46,137 nt of DNA, from contig RFYV01000021.1 of NCBI GenBank assembly GCA_009921265.1, positions 1 to 46,137 on the forward strand, in the 5' to 3' direction. The stretch comes from Betaproteobacteria bacterium (GTDB lineage Bacteria; Pseudomonadota; Gammaproteobacteria; Burkholderiales; Burkholderiaceae_C). The position numbers and the translations under genes were made by a program. Under the pieces are notes generated by a model. It had not been told where the DNA came from and made no database searches. It saw nothing but the letters and a program-made list of their open reading frames with translations. Shown here in pieces: positions 8,968 through 18,379 of this stretch (positions are counted from its first letter, which is position 1; each line of letters opens with the position of its first letter).

Positions 8968-9947
8968 AAGTTTGTATTGTTGGCGCAGGCGCAATTGGCG
9001 GCTGGATTGGCGTTCACCTAGGAATGCAACCCGACGTTGAGCTCAGTGTGTTGGCCCGTGGTCAAACATTACGCAACATTCAACAATCGGGTTTACAACT
9101 CACACAAAATAATCATACACATCGCGTTGATGTGGTGGTCAGTGACGATACGCAGCAATTGGGCTCGCAAGATTTAGTTGTCATTGCTGTGAAAGCTCCT
9201 GCCATGCAAACAGTGGCTCAACAAATTGCGCCACTAATGGGTAAATACACGCAAGTGTTGGTAGCCATGAATGGCGTGCCTTGGTGGTTTTTAAAAGGAC
9301 TCACTGCTGCATCATTGCAAACGCGCTTATCGAGCATTGATCCGCAGGGAGTTATCGAGCAAGCCATTCCTATTTCACGCGTGATGGGTTGTGTGGTTCA
9401 TGCGAGTTGCGCTGCGCCGACACCGGGTCACATCCACCACCATTTTGGTAATAGCCTGATCATTGGTGAGCCTGATGGAACAAATTCACCACGCATCATT
9501 CAATTGCATCAATTGCTGAGCACTGCCGGTTTTACGTGCACACAAAGTAACAATATCCAAAAAGATATTTGGTACAAGTTGTGGGGCAACATGACCATCA
9601 ACCCGATTAGCGCCATCACAGGCGCAACTGTTGACAGAGTTTTGGGTGACGATTTGGTGCGTGGTTTTGTTTCGCAAATCATGCTCGAGGCCAAAGCCAT
9701 CGGCGCAAAGCTCGGTCTGCCTATTGATCAACAACCCGAAGACAGACATACAGTGACGATGAAACTGGGAGCGTTCAAAACATCGATGTTGCAAGATGTA
9801 GAAGCACAGCGTCCTGTTGAGCTAGACGCTTTGGTCAGCTCTGTTCGAGAGCTCGGAGTGCTCACGCAAACACCCACACCTTATACCGATGCATTACTTG
9901 GATTGAGTCGACTGCACGCTCAACAACGCGGTCTATATCCTTTATAA
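8964..9947 (+). CDS. Ketopantoate reductase (PanE/ApbA) family protein
   Basis: This is an NADPH-dependent 2-oxoacid reductase of the 2-dehydropantoate 2-reductase family. The Rossmann motif GAGAIGG is at residues 7-13, and Lys205 in DIWYKLWGNMTINPISA is the family's catalytic lysine. The length of 327 residues is typical. The start overlaps the stop of the aldolase gene by four bases. PanE proper makes pantoate for CoA. Many paralogues sit in catabolic clusters beside adducin-type aldolases and act on other substrates, so the placement here argues for a catabolic role. I therefore give no gene symbol. Confidence 0.85.
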   Translation: MKVCIVGAGAIGGWIGVHLGMQPDVELSVLARGQTLRNIQQSGLQLTQNNHTHRVDVVVSDDTQQLGSQDLVVIAVKAPAMQTVAQQIAPLMGKYTQVLVAMNGVPWWFLKGLTAASLQTRLSSIDPQGVIEQAIPISRVMGCVVHASCAAPTPGHIHHHFGNSLIIGEPDGTNSPRIIQLHQLLSTAGFTCTQSNNIQKDIWYKLWGNMTINPISAITGATVDRVLGDDLVRGFVSQIMLEAKAIGAKLGLPIDQQPEDRHTVTMKLGAFKTSMLQDVEAQRPVELDALVSSVRELGVLTQTPTPYTDALLGLSRLHAQQRGLYPL

Positions 9948-9957
9948 AAAATACTCA

Positions 9958-10863
9958 ATGACCACACCCACTCGCGCCATCAATCTCACAGCATTTTTAA
10001 CTTTGTTATTGATTGCCTTCATGATGGGGGCCAATCACATCGCAGCGCGCCTTGCATTCAATAGCGGGCTCGACGTTGCAACTGCAGTTGCCGCACGCAG
10101 CCTCATCACAGCGTCCATCGTTGCTGTGATTGTGATATTCAATCACGCACCATGGCGTCCCAACAAAAAACAAGCGCGCGGTATGTTGCTCGTCGGTTTG
10201 ATGATTGGCGTGCAAAGTCAATGTTTGTATTCTGCTGTTGCGCATTTGCCCGTTGCATTGGCATTGCTTGCATTCAACACTTATCCTTTGTGGACGGCGA
10301 TATGGGATAAGTTACTTTACAAACGCTCCCCCGAAAAAATGGTGTTGTATGCCATGCCTGTTATTTTGTTTGGCTTGGCCATGGCCTTGGATGTATTGGG
10401 TGCAGCCTCAGGTTTAGGTGCAAGCGCGCAATGGGAAAAAATAGGAACTGGCGTCATGTTTGGATTGGCCGCGGGCGCCGCTTTTGGTTTGGCCTTGGTT
10501 TGGACGCAATATGAAACGGAAGGCTTGGATGGTCGCGTGCGTACCACCAGCACTTTGCTACTTGCGGGCTTGATTGCCTTGTGCGTGATCGGCGTGCAAG
10601 GCGGACCTCATTGGCCACAAACCACCGTGGGGTGGGGTGGCTTGGCCGCTTTGATTTTTTTGTATGGCACAGCTTTCACTATCATGTTCATAATATTGCC
10701 CAAACTCGGTGTTGCGGGCAACTCGGCCATAATGAATGTCGAGCCCGTGTTTGCATTGATCATGGGCTGGGCGATATTGGATCAAGCCATTGCACCGATT
10801 CAAATGGCAGGTGCGTTGGTGGTCGTGTCTACTGTGATTGCAATTGGTTTGAGAAAAAAATAA
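9958..10863 (+). CDS. EamA/DMT-family transporter
   Basis: This is an inner-membrane protein of 301 residues with about ten hydrophobic segments arranged as two EamA repeats. The first repeat starts at FLTLLLIAFMMGANHIAARL and the second near GTGVMFGLAAGAAFGLALVW. The C-terminal end FALIMGWAILDQAI and AGALVVVSTVIAIGLRKK is typical of the drug/metabolite exporter superfamily. Substrates in this family range from amino acids to drugs and cannot be read from the sequence. It starts 10 bases after the PanE-like gene and is probably the last gene of the hpa transcript. It ends seven bases from the convergent alr gene, and no terminator hairpin is visible. Confidence 0.88.
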   Translation: MTTPTRAINLTAFLTLLLIAFMMGANHIAARLAFNSGLDVATAVAARSLITASIVAVIVIFNHAPWRPNKKQARGMLLVGLMIGVQSQCLYSAVAHLPVALALLAFNTYPLWTAIWDKLLYKRSPEKMVLYAMPVILFGLAMALDVLGAASGLGASAQWEKIGTGVMFGLAAGAAFGLALVWTQYETEGLDGRVRTTSTLLLAGLIALCVIGVQGGPHWPQTTVGWGGLAALIFLYGTAFTIMFIILPKLGVAGNSAIMNVEPVFALIMGWAILDQAIAPIQMAGALVVVSTVIAIGLRKK

Positions 10864-10870
10864 GTTTCAG

Positions 10871-11977
10871 CTAAACCACCACAAAATCCACACGCGACGC
10901 AACACCACACATCAACTCATAGCCAACCGTTTGGGCTTGAAGCGCAATTTCATCAATTGACAACACGTGTCCTGCCTCGTCTTGCCCCCACAAAGTCACT
11001 GACGCTCCAATCTGCGCACGCACATTTTTTTCTATCAACGGCATCAAATCCACCGTGATCATGTCCATGCTGACGCGACCCACTGTGCGGGTGCGAACAC
11101 CACCCACCAACACAGGTGTTCCTGTTGGACACAATCGCGGATAACCATCGGCATAACCGCAGGCAACGATACCAATGGTCATCGCTTCGAGGGCTTTAAA
11201 AGTAGCGCCATAGCCCACTACATCACCCGCTTTGAGTTGTTGAGTGGCAATGATTCGACTGCGCAAACTCATGCACGGTAACAAACCCCAATGCGACGCA
11301 TCATGCATGGGGTAATCGGTTGAACTGCCGTATATCGCAATGCCAGGGCGCACCCAATCAGCGCTCACACCTTCGCGTTTGGATTGCAACAAGACCGCAC
11401 CGCTGTTACTCACGCTGCGCTCGCCAGGTAAATCTTGCGTGAACTCTTCAAACACGCGCATGGCTTGGTCAATTCCACCCTCTGCCTCGGCGTTTGCAAA
11501 ATGTGTCATTAAAGAAATTTCATCGACTTGTGGTAAGGCATTCAAACGCGTCCACGCTGATCGAAACAGTTGCGGCGCAAATCCCAAACGATTCATACCC
11601 GAATTCATTTTTAAAAAAACACGATGCGGTATTTGTGTTTTGTGTTGACTGAGCATATCGATTTGTTCGTTGCAATGCACCGTGTGCCACAAATCCAAAC
11701 GCGAACACAATTCCAAATCACGCGGCTCAAACACGCCTTCTAATAAAAGAATCGGGCCGCGCCAGCCCAAGTCGCGCACTTGTTGCGCTTCATCAAGATC
11801 GAGTAAAGCAAAACCATCGGCGCCACGCAAGCCTTCATACACACGTGCAATGCCGTGACCGTAAGCATTGGCTTTGACGACGGCCCACGCGCGCGCGTCT
11901 TGTGCGCTTGCTCTAAGACCCTTCAGATTGTGCTGAAAAGCATCTGTATGAATAATGGCTTGTATGGGGCGTGGCAT
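10871..11977 (-). CDS. alr: Alanine racemase
   Basis: This PLP enzyme interconverts L- and D-alanine, supplying D-Ala for peptidoglycan. PLP is bound by Lys35 in AWAVVKANAYGHG. The second catalytic base is Tyr256 in VVGYGATFKA. FLKMNSGMNRLGF and VRPGIAIYGSS are the other conserved blocks. The length of 368 residues fits. It is transcribed alone and divergently from lplT (110-bp gap), and it is convergent with the EamA gene. Whether it is the biosynthetic Alr or the catabolic DadX form cannot be decided: no dadA neighbour is present, which favours alr. Confidence 0.94.
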   Translation of the reverse strand: MPRPIQAIIHTDAFQHNLKGLRASAQDARAWAVVKANAYGHGIARVYEGLRGADGFALLDLDEAQQVRDLGWRGPILLLEGVFEPRDLELCSRLDLWHTVHCNEQIDMLSQHKTQIPHRVFLKMNSGMNRLGFAPQLFRSAWTRLNALPQVDEISLMTHFANAEAEGGIDQAMRVFEEFTQDLPGERSVSNSGAVLLQSKREGVSADWVRPGIAIYGSSTDYPMHDASHWGLLPCMSLRSRIIATQQLKAGDVVGYGATFKALEAMTIGIVACGYADGYPRLCPTGTPVLVGGVRTRTVGRVSMDMITVDLMPLIEKNVRAQIGASVTLWGQDEAGHVLSIDEIALQAQTVGYELMCGVASRVDFVVV

Positions 11978-12087
11978 GTTGGGTTTAATTGTCTCAGACG
12001 CATGTTATAACTCGTAGACACGGCGTTTTGCCATTTTTACCAATTTGAAAAATTGATGCGCTTTACAGCTTTGATATTAAAACAAAA

Positions 12088-13395
12088 ATGAATCGCGGTT
12101 TTTATACCATCATGGCGGCGCAATTTTTCAGCTCCTTGGCTGACAACGCGTTGTTTGTGGCGGCCGTTGAACTCATCAAAGCTTCGGGCGGCGCCGAGTG
12201 GGAACGCGCCGCATTGGTTCCGATGTTTGCACTTTTTTATGTGATTTTGGCGCCCTTTGTTGGCGCTTTTGCAGACTCACAACCCAAGGGCCGTGTGATG
12301 TTCATTAGCAACGGCATCAAAGTTATTGGTTGTTTGATGATGTTGTTTGGTACACACCCACTGCTGTCGTATGCGGTGGTCGGTTTGGGCGCGGCGGCTT
12401 ATTCCCCGGCCAAATACGGCATCCTCACCGAACTATTACCCGCATCACAGTTGGTGAAAGCCAACGGTTGGATCGAAGGCCTCACCATCGCATCTATTAT
12501 TTTGGGTGTTGTTTTGGGTGGACAACTCGTTGGGCATCATATTGCGGGGGTTTTACTGTCTTGCGACTTTCCCATCTTTGACACAGGCATTGATACCGCA
12601 CCCGAAGCTGCTATTTCTATCTTGGTTTTTGTTTATGCGCTGGCCGCTTGGTTCAATACCCGCATTCCTCAAACGGGCGTTGAGATGGTTCCTCTCAAAA
12701 GCAATACGCAACACGGTTTGATTTACAATCTAATTGCTTTGGCGCCCGACTTTTGGCGTTGCAACACTTTGCTGTGGCGCGACAAGTTGGGCCAAATTTC
12801 ATTAGCCACCACCACGTTGTTTTGGGGAGTGAGCGGTAATTTGCGCTACATCGTATTGGCTTGGAGTGCGGCTGCTTTGGGTTACTCCACATCGCAAGCA
12901 TCGGGCTTAGTGGGCGTGGTAGCGATTGGAACGGCGGTGGGCGCCGTCGCTGCATCATTAAAAATGAAGTTAGACACAGCCACGCGTTTAATGCCACTCG
13001 GAATTGCAATGGGTGGTTTGGTGTTGGCGATGAACTTCATCACCAATGTATGGGTTGCTGCACCCTTTCTCATCATGCTAGGTGCAATTGGTGGATTTTT
13101 AGTTGTACCGATGAATGCATTGCTACAACACAGAGGCCACAACTTAATGGGCGCAGGTCGATCCATCGCCGTTCAAAATTTCAACGAACAAGCGTGTATT
13201 TTGGCCTTGGGTGGTTTGTATAGTTTTTCAACTGGCATGGGATTGAGTGCATTTGCAGCCATCACAGGTTTTGGTTTGCTTGTGGGTGGCTTGATGTGGT
13301 GGATTAAAAAATGGCATGAAAGCAATACAGTCCATCACGCTGATGAGGTTAATCGGTTACTTGATATTGCACGCAGTGACGATTCACACCATTAA
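12088..13395 (+). CDS. lplT: Lysophospholipid transporter LplT (MFS)
   Basis: LplT flips lysophospholipids across the inner membrane for re-acylation by Aas. The N-terminus MNRGFYTIMAAQFFSSLADN, the following ALFVAAVEL, and YSPAKYGILTELLPASQLV with KANGWIEGLTI are characteristic LplT segments. The protein has about twelve transmembrane segments and 435 residues, which is normal. No separate aas gene is in the window. The start is the first ATG in frame; no strong Shine-Dalgarno precedes it. It is divergent from alr, and the glutathione peroxidase gene follows after 20 bp. Confidence 0.9.
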   Translation: MNRGFYTIMAAQFFSSLADNALFVAAVELIKASGGAEWERAALVPMFALFYVILAPFVGAFADSQPKGRVMFISNGIKVIGCLMMLFGTHPLLSYAVVGLGAAAYSPAKYGILTELLPASQLVKANGWIEGLTIASIILGVVLGGQLVGHHIAGVLLSCDFPIFDTGIDTAPEAAISILVFVYALAAWFNTRIPQTGVEMVPLKSNTQHGLIYNLIALAPDFWRCNTLLWRDKLGQISLATTTLFWGVSGNLRYIVLAWSAAALGYSTSQASGLVGVVAIGTAVGAVAASLKMKLDTATRLMPLGIAMGGLVLAMNFITNVWVAAPFLIMLGAIGGFLVVPMNALLQHRGHNLMGAGRSIAVQNFNEQACILALGGLYSFSTGMGLSAFAAITGFGLLVGGLMWWIKKWHESNTVHHADEVNRLLDIARSDDSHH

Positions 13396-13415
13396 TTAAA
13401 TAAGGGGTTGATGCA

Positions 13416-13901
13416 GTGCCCACGATTGATAATTTTCAAGCAAAACGTATTGATGGTACGGATGTGTCTCTTGCTGATTACAAAAATAAGGTATTACTCA
13501 TTGTGAATACCGCAAGCGCGTGTGGCTTCACGCCACAATTTACGGGCCTAGAAAAACTTCACCAATCTTATGAATCACAAGGCTTGGTGGTTTTAGGTTT
13601 TCCATGCAATCAATTTGGCGCGCAAGACCGCGGCAGTAATGATGAAATTGGTGCATTTTGTCAAAAAAATTATGGCGTTAGTTTTGCGATGATGAGCAAA
13701 ATCAACGTCAATGGCTGTAATGCGCACCCCTTGTATCAATGGCTTTGCAAAGAAGCGCCCGGTTTGCTTGGCTCCAAAGCCATCAAGTGGAACTTCACCA
13801 AGTTTTTAGTGGGCAAAGACGGTCGTGTTATTTCACGTTACGCCCCACAAGACACACCGTCAAAAATAGAAAAAGATATTTTGCAAGCACTCGCGGCTTG
13901 A
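13416..13901 (+). CDS. Thiol peroxidase of the glutathione peroxidase family
   Basis: The enzyme reduces peroxides with a cysteine instead of selenocysteine. The catalytic tetrad is visible: Cys36 (NTASACGFTPQF), Gln70 (FPCNQFGAQ), Trp125 and Asn126 (IKWNFTKFLVG). Cys82 is at the position of the resolving cysteine of yeast Gpx3/Orp1 (Cys36-Cys82), so it may use thioredoxin rather than glutathione. The start is a GTG at 13416: AGGGG at 13403-13407 is eight bases upstream, and an ATG at 13411 is in another frame. It has 161 residues and is cytoplasmic, with no signal peptide. It is probably co-transcribed with lplT and convergent with glcF, four bases apart. Confidence 0.92.
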   Translation: MPTIDNFQAKRIDGTDVSLADYKNKVLLIVNTASACGFTPQFTGLEKLHQSYESQGLVVLGFPCNQFGAQDRGSNDEIGAFCQKNYGVSFAMMSKINVNGCNAHPLYQWLCKEAPGLLGSKAIKWNFTKFLVGKDGRVISRYAPQDTPSKIEKDILQALAA

Positions 13902-13905
13902 AACG

Positions 13906-15165
13906 TTAGCGCTTCAGTGTTGTAACGTTACTGGCTTGTATGGCCGCATCCACCACTTCGATCCAATGCCGCACTGGCAATTCGGTACCGCTTTGCAAAT
14001 GCGTGATGCAACCAATATTGGCACTGCAAATGCCTTGGGGACTGATTGCATTTAAATGTTTGAGTTTTCTGTCGCGTAAGTTATAAGAAATGTCTGGTTG
14101 CAACACCGAATAGGTTCCGGCAGAGCCGCAACACAAGTGCGATTCTTCTTGGTTGGATTTCAGATCAAAGCCCAGTTGCGATAGTTGCGCCTCAACACCG
14201 CCTTTGAGTTGTTGCCCATGCTGCAATGTGCACGGCGGATGAAAGGCTTGTACGCCCGCAGCATGCGCGGCGTCGCTACTGATTTGAGGTTTGAGCAAGG
14301 GCACCATCACAGGCAAGAGTTCACTCAAATCTTTGGTGAGTTCACTGATGCGCGCCGCTTTTTGTGCATAAGCAACATCCTCTTGCAACACATAATCATA
14401 GTCTTTAACCATCACACCACAACCCGACGCATTCATCACAATCGCCTCAACACCTTGCTCCACGTGAGGCCACCATGCATCGATGTTGGCGCGCATTTGG
14501 TGTTTGGCTTTTTCTTGATCGTTTAAGTGAAATTGAACCGCACCGCAACATCCCGCGTTGCTGGCCACCACCGTTTGAATGCCACACGCATCAAGTACGC
14601 GTGCTGTGGATGTATTGATGTTAGGGCTCATCGCGGGTTGAACGCAACCTGCCAACATCAGTATTTTTCTGGCGTGTGTGTTTGTGGGCCAGGCACCTGC
14701 ATTTTGTGATTTGGGAATTTTTGCTTTTAAAGACGATGGCAACACGCCCCGAAACATTTGACCCAATTTCATTGCAGGCGCAAACAATGGAGACATCATT
14801 CCTTCTTTGAGCATCCAACGCATAGTTTTTTCAATCAACGGTCGCTCGACTTTTTGATCAACTATTTTTCTACCGATATCCACCAAATGACCATACTGCA
14901 CACCACTGGGGCAGGTGCTTTCACAATTTCGACAGGTAAGGCATCGATCCAAATGTTGTTGAGTGGCGCGTGTGGGTTCCTGCCCTTCTAGTACTTGCTT
15001 GATTAAATAGATGCGTCCACGCGGTCCATCTAACTCATCACCCAACAATTGATAGGTTGGGCATGTGGCTGTGCAGAACCCGCAATGCACACATTTGCGC
15101 AAAATGGCTTCTGCGGCAAGACCATCGGCGGTGTTTTGATGCTCAGGTGCGAGTTGAGTTTGCAT
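13906..15165 (-). CDS. glcF: Glycolate oxidase iron-sulfur subunit
   Basis: GlcF carries electrons from the GlcD/GlcE flavin part of glycolate oxidase to the respiratory chain. Two [4Fe-4S] motifs are near the N-terminus: Cys25-28-31-35 (CVHCGFCTATCP) and Cys75-78-81-85 (CLTCRNCESTCP). Two CCG-type domains follow (NAGCCGAVQFHLN and HLCCGSAGTYSVLQ). The length of 419 residues is near the family norm. It follows glcE by 15 bases and is the last gene of the tkt-gap-dehydratase-glcE-glcF run. The substrate could also be D-lactate, since LutA- and GlcF-type proteins are related, but pairing with GlcE supports glycolate. Confidence 0.93.
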   Translation of the reverse strand: MQTQLAPEHQNTADGLAAEAILRKCVHCGFCTATCPTYQLLGDELDGPRGRIYLIKQVLEGQEPTRATQQHLDRCLTCRNCESTCPSGVQYGHLVDIGRKIVDQKVERPLIEKTMRWMLKEGMMSPLFAPAMKLGQMFRGVLPSSLKAKIPKSQNAGAWPTNTHARKILMLAGCVQPAMSPNINTSTARVLDACGIQTVVASNAGCCGAVQFHLNDQEKAKHQMRANIDAWWPHVEQGVEAIVMNASGCGVMVKDYDYVLQEDVAYAQKAARISELTKDLSELLPVMVPLLKPQISSDAAHAAGVQAFHPPCTLQHGQQLKGGVEAQLSQLGFDLKSNQEESHLCCGSAGTYSVLQPDISYNLRDRKLKHLNAISPQGICSANIGCITHLQSGTELPVRHWIEVVDAAIQASNVTTLKR

Positions 15166-15180
15166 GGTTCAATAATAGTT

Positions 15181-16323
15181 TTAGAGTTGAATGCGGCCCG
15201 TATTGAATACACCCATAGGATCCATTTGTTGTTGCAATTGTTTTTGAATTTTGGATTGGACCTCAGACAAGGGTGTAAACACGCCTACTTTTTTATCGAC
15301 GTCTGCATTGGCTTGGCTGGCGCGAAACATTGTGGCGTGCCCTCGCGCTTGCTTGGCAACTTCTCTTAATTGATTGACCGCGGACGCTGGCGCCCACACC
15401 CATCGCAAACCACCATGCCATTCGATCAGCGACGGATAAGACAATGACAATGGCGCCGCGGTTTGTGCAACCGACAAGCGCCACAAACAATCGGTGGTAT
15501 TGGGTGCTTGTTGAAAAAATGGCAAGGTGTGATTGGCGCAAGCTTCCCAATCTAACTGCGCTTGCATTGGATCAATCAGTTGCACACGTTTGCCCAACAA
15601 TTGAAGCTCTGATTTCATGCGCTCAGTGGCCGATTGAACGGCAGCAACTGCGCCACGCAATCGAATATATAAAGCGTCATCTACCCAACAACTCGCATGA
15701 AGTGGCAATGCCTGCCCACCCCATTGATGTAATATTTTGAATGCCTGTGTTTGATCGATGTCCGCACATTCAATCGTTATTTGAGCGGGCGCAATCGGCA
15801 ACACTTTAAGAGAAACACAAGTGATGACACCCAGCACCCCCATGCTCCCAGACATCAATCGCGACACATCGTAGCCGGCAACATTTTTCATCACTTGCCC
15901 ACCAAAGGTGAGTGTTTGTGCGCGCCCGTTGATCATCTCCACACCCAACACATAATCGCGCACGCCACCTGCTTGCGCACGCGACGGCCCCGCCAAACCG
16001 CAGGAAACCATGCCGCCCACTGTTGTTAAATCTTTTCCAGTGCGCTCATCTAAAAAATGAGGCGGCTCAAATGCCAAACATTGATTGCGCTGCTTTAATG
16101 CATCTTCGATTTCAATCAGTGGTGTTCCGGCTTTGGCAGTGATGTACAACTCGCTGGGCTCATAGTTCACAATGCCCGAATAAGCGTGCGTGTTTAATAC
16201 TTCTTTACTTTGCGTGATTTCGCCATAAAACCGCTTACTCGCACCGCCTTCAATGGATAGGACTCGCCCGTCTTTTGATGCGACCGCGATTTGATCTATC
16301 CATGGTTGAAGACTATTGCCCAT
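15181..16323 (-). CDS. glcE: Glycolate oxidase FAD-binding subunit
   Basis: GlcE is the second flavin subunit of glycolate oxidase, which turns glycolate into glyoxylate. It has a short PCMH-type FAD domain: TVGGMVSCGLAGPSRAQAGG near residues 101-120 and KNVAGYDVSRLMSGSMG at 146-162, both diagnostic of GlcE. The length of 380 residues is usual, and shorter than GlcD. The catalytic partner glcD, normally directly upstream, is absent here. Instead the upstream gene is a threonine dehydratase, 27 bases away. A GlcD-like flavoprotein lies at 33.6 kb on the other strand. Confidence 0.92.
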   Translation of the reverse strand: MGNSLQPWIDQIAVASKDGRVLSIEGGASKRFYGEITQSKEVLNTHAYSGIVNYEPSELYITAKAGTPLIEIEDALKQRNQCLAFEPPHFLDERTGKDLTTVGGMVSCGLAGPSRAQAGGVRDYVLGVEMINGRAQTLTFGGQVMKNVAGYDVSRLMSGSMGVLGVITCVSLKVLPIAPAQITIECADIDQTQAFKILHQWGGQALPLHASCWVDDALYIRLRGAVAAVQSATERMKSELQLLGKRVQLIDPMQAQLDWEACANHTLPFFQQAPNTTDCLWRLSVAQTAAPLSLSYPSLIEWHGGLRWVWAPASAVNQLREVAKQARGHATMFRASQANADVDKKVGVFTPLSEVQSKIQKQLQQQMDPMGVFNTGRIQL

Positions 16324-16350
16324 TATTGCGATGGTACAACGAATGAAATA

Positions 16351-17337
16351 TCAAGTGTTGGACGAGGCCATTGACAACAACTGCGCGTAGCGTTGTGCGT
16401 CCACATTGCCGCCACTGATGATAACGCCCACTTTTTTACCCCTGAGTTGTGGTGACATTTGAAGCGCGGCCGCCAACGACAAACAACCCGTGGGCTCAAC
16501 CACTAGTTTCATGCGCTCGGCATAAAAGCGCATGCTATCAATCAGCTGCTCGTCAGTCACGGTAAAAATCGCATCCACATTTTTTTGAATGATTGCAAAA
16601 GTGATTTCACCCACCATCGGCGTTTGCGCGCCATCTGCAATTGTCTGGGGTGTGGCAATTCGAACGCGCTCGCCTTTTGCAAAAGATTGCGCCACATCAT
16701 TGCCCGCCAATGGTTCAACACCATACACACGACACTGGGGTGAAAGCGCGCGAGCAGCCAATGCGCAACCGCTGAGCAATCCACCACCGCCCAAGCAAAC
16801 AAACAATGCGTCGAGGTCACCCACATCCTCAAACAACTCCAAAGCAGAGGTACCTTGTCCACTCAACACATCGGGGTGATCAAAGGGCGGAATAAATGTT
16901 TTGTTGTCTTGTTTGGTTATGGCTTCTGCCATGGTCATCGCATCTTCTTGATAGCGGTCGTAGCCAATCACGGCTGCACCATAACCTCGGGTCGCGTCGA
17001 GTTTAGCCGCAGACGCATCGTGTGGCATCAAAATAGTGGCGCTGGTTTGCAGTATTTGTGCAGACAAAGCAACCGCTTGCGCATGATTACCTGACGAATA
17101 AGCGATCACACCTGCACGTCTTTGCGCATCGGTGAGTTTAGACAGCGCATTGAATGCGCCCCTAAATTTGAACGCGCCCATGCGTTGCAAATTTTCACAT
17201 TTAAAAAAAACTTCAGCGTCTAAAGTTTGATTGAGATAGCGTGAATGCATCACTGGCGTGCGATGTGCAAATCCACTGATGCGCCGAGAGGCAAGCACCA
17301 CATCTTCAAAAGTTGGAAGTGGTGTGCTCGCGCTCAC
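16351..17337 (-). CDS. PLP-dependent threonine/serine dehydratase family
   Basis: This fold-type II PLP enzyme deaminates threonine or serine, or in some members racemises serine or acts on threo-3-hydroxyaspartate. Lys57 in GAFKFRGAFNAL is the Schiff-base lysine. SSGNHAQAVAL and the phosphate loop CLGGGGLLSG are present. It has 328 residues and no C-terminal ACT-like regulatory domain, so it is the short catabolic/biodegradative type rather than full-length IlvA. It lies 16 bases after gap and 27 before glcE in one transcript. A serine or hydroxyaspartate substrate would fit a glycolate/glyoxylate context, but that is inference. Confidence 0.88.
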   Translation of the reverse strand: MSASTPLPTFEDVVLASRRISGFAHRTPVMHSRYLNQTLDAEVFFKCENLQRMGAFKFRGAFNALSKLTDAQRRAGVIAYSSGNHAQAVALSAQILQTSATILMPHDASAAKLDATRGYGAAVIGYDRYQEDAMTMAEAITKQDNKTFIPPFDHPDVLSGQGTSALELFEDVGDLDALFVCLGGGGLLSGCALAARALSPQCRVYGVEPLAGNDVAQSFAKGERVRIATPQTIADGAQTPMVGEITFAIIQKNVDAIFTVTDEQLIDSMRFYAERMKLVVEPTGCLSLAAALQMSPQLRGKKVGVIISGGNVDAQRYAQLLSMASSNT

Positions 17338-17353
17338 TGTGTTTTATAAAAAA

Positions 17354-18379
<1,026 letters not shown>

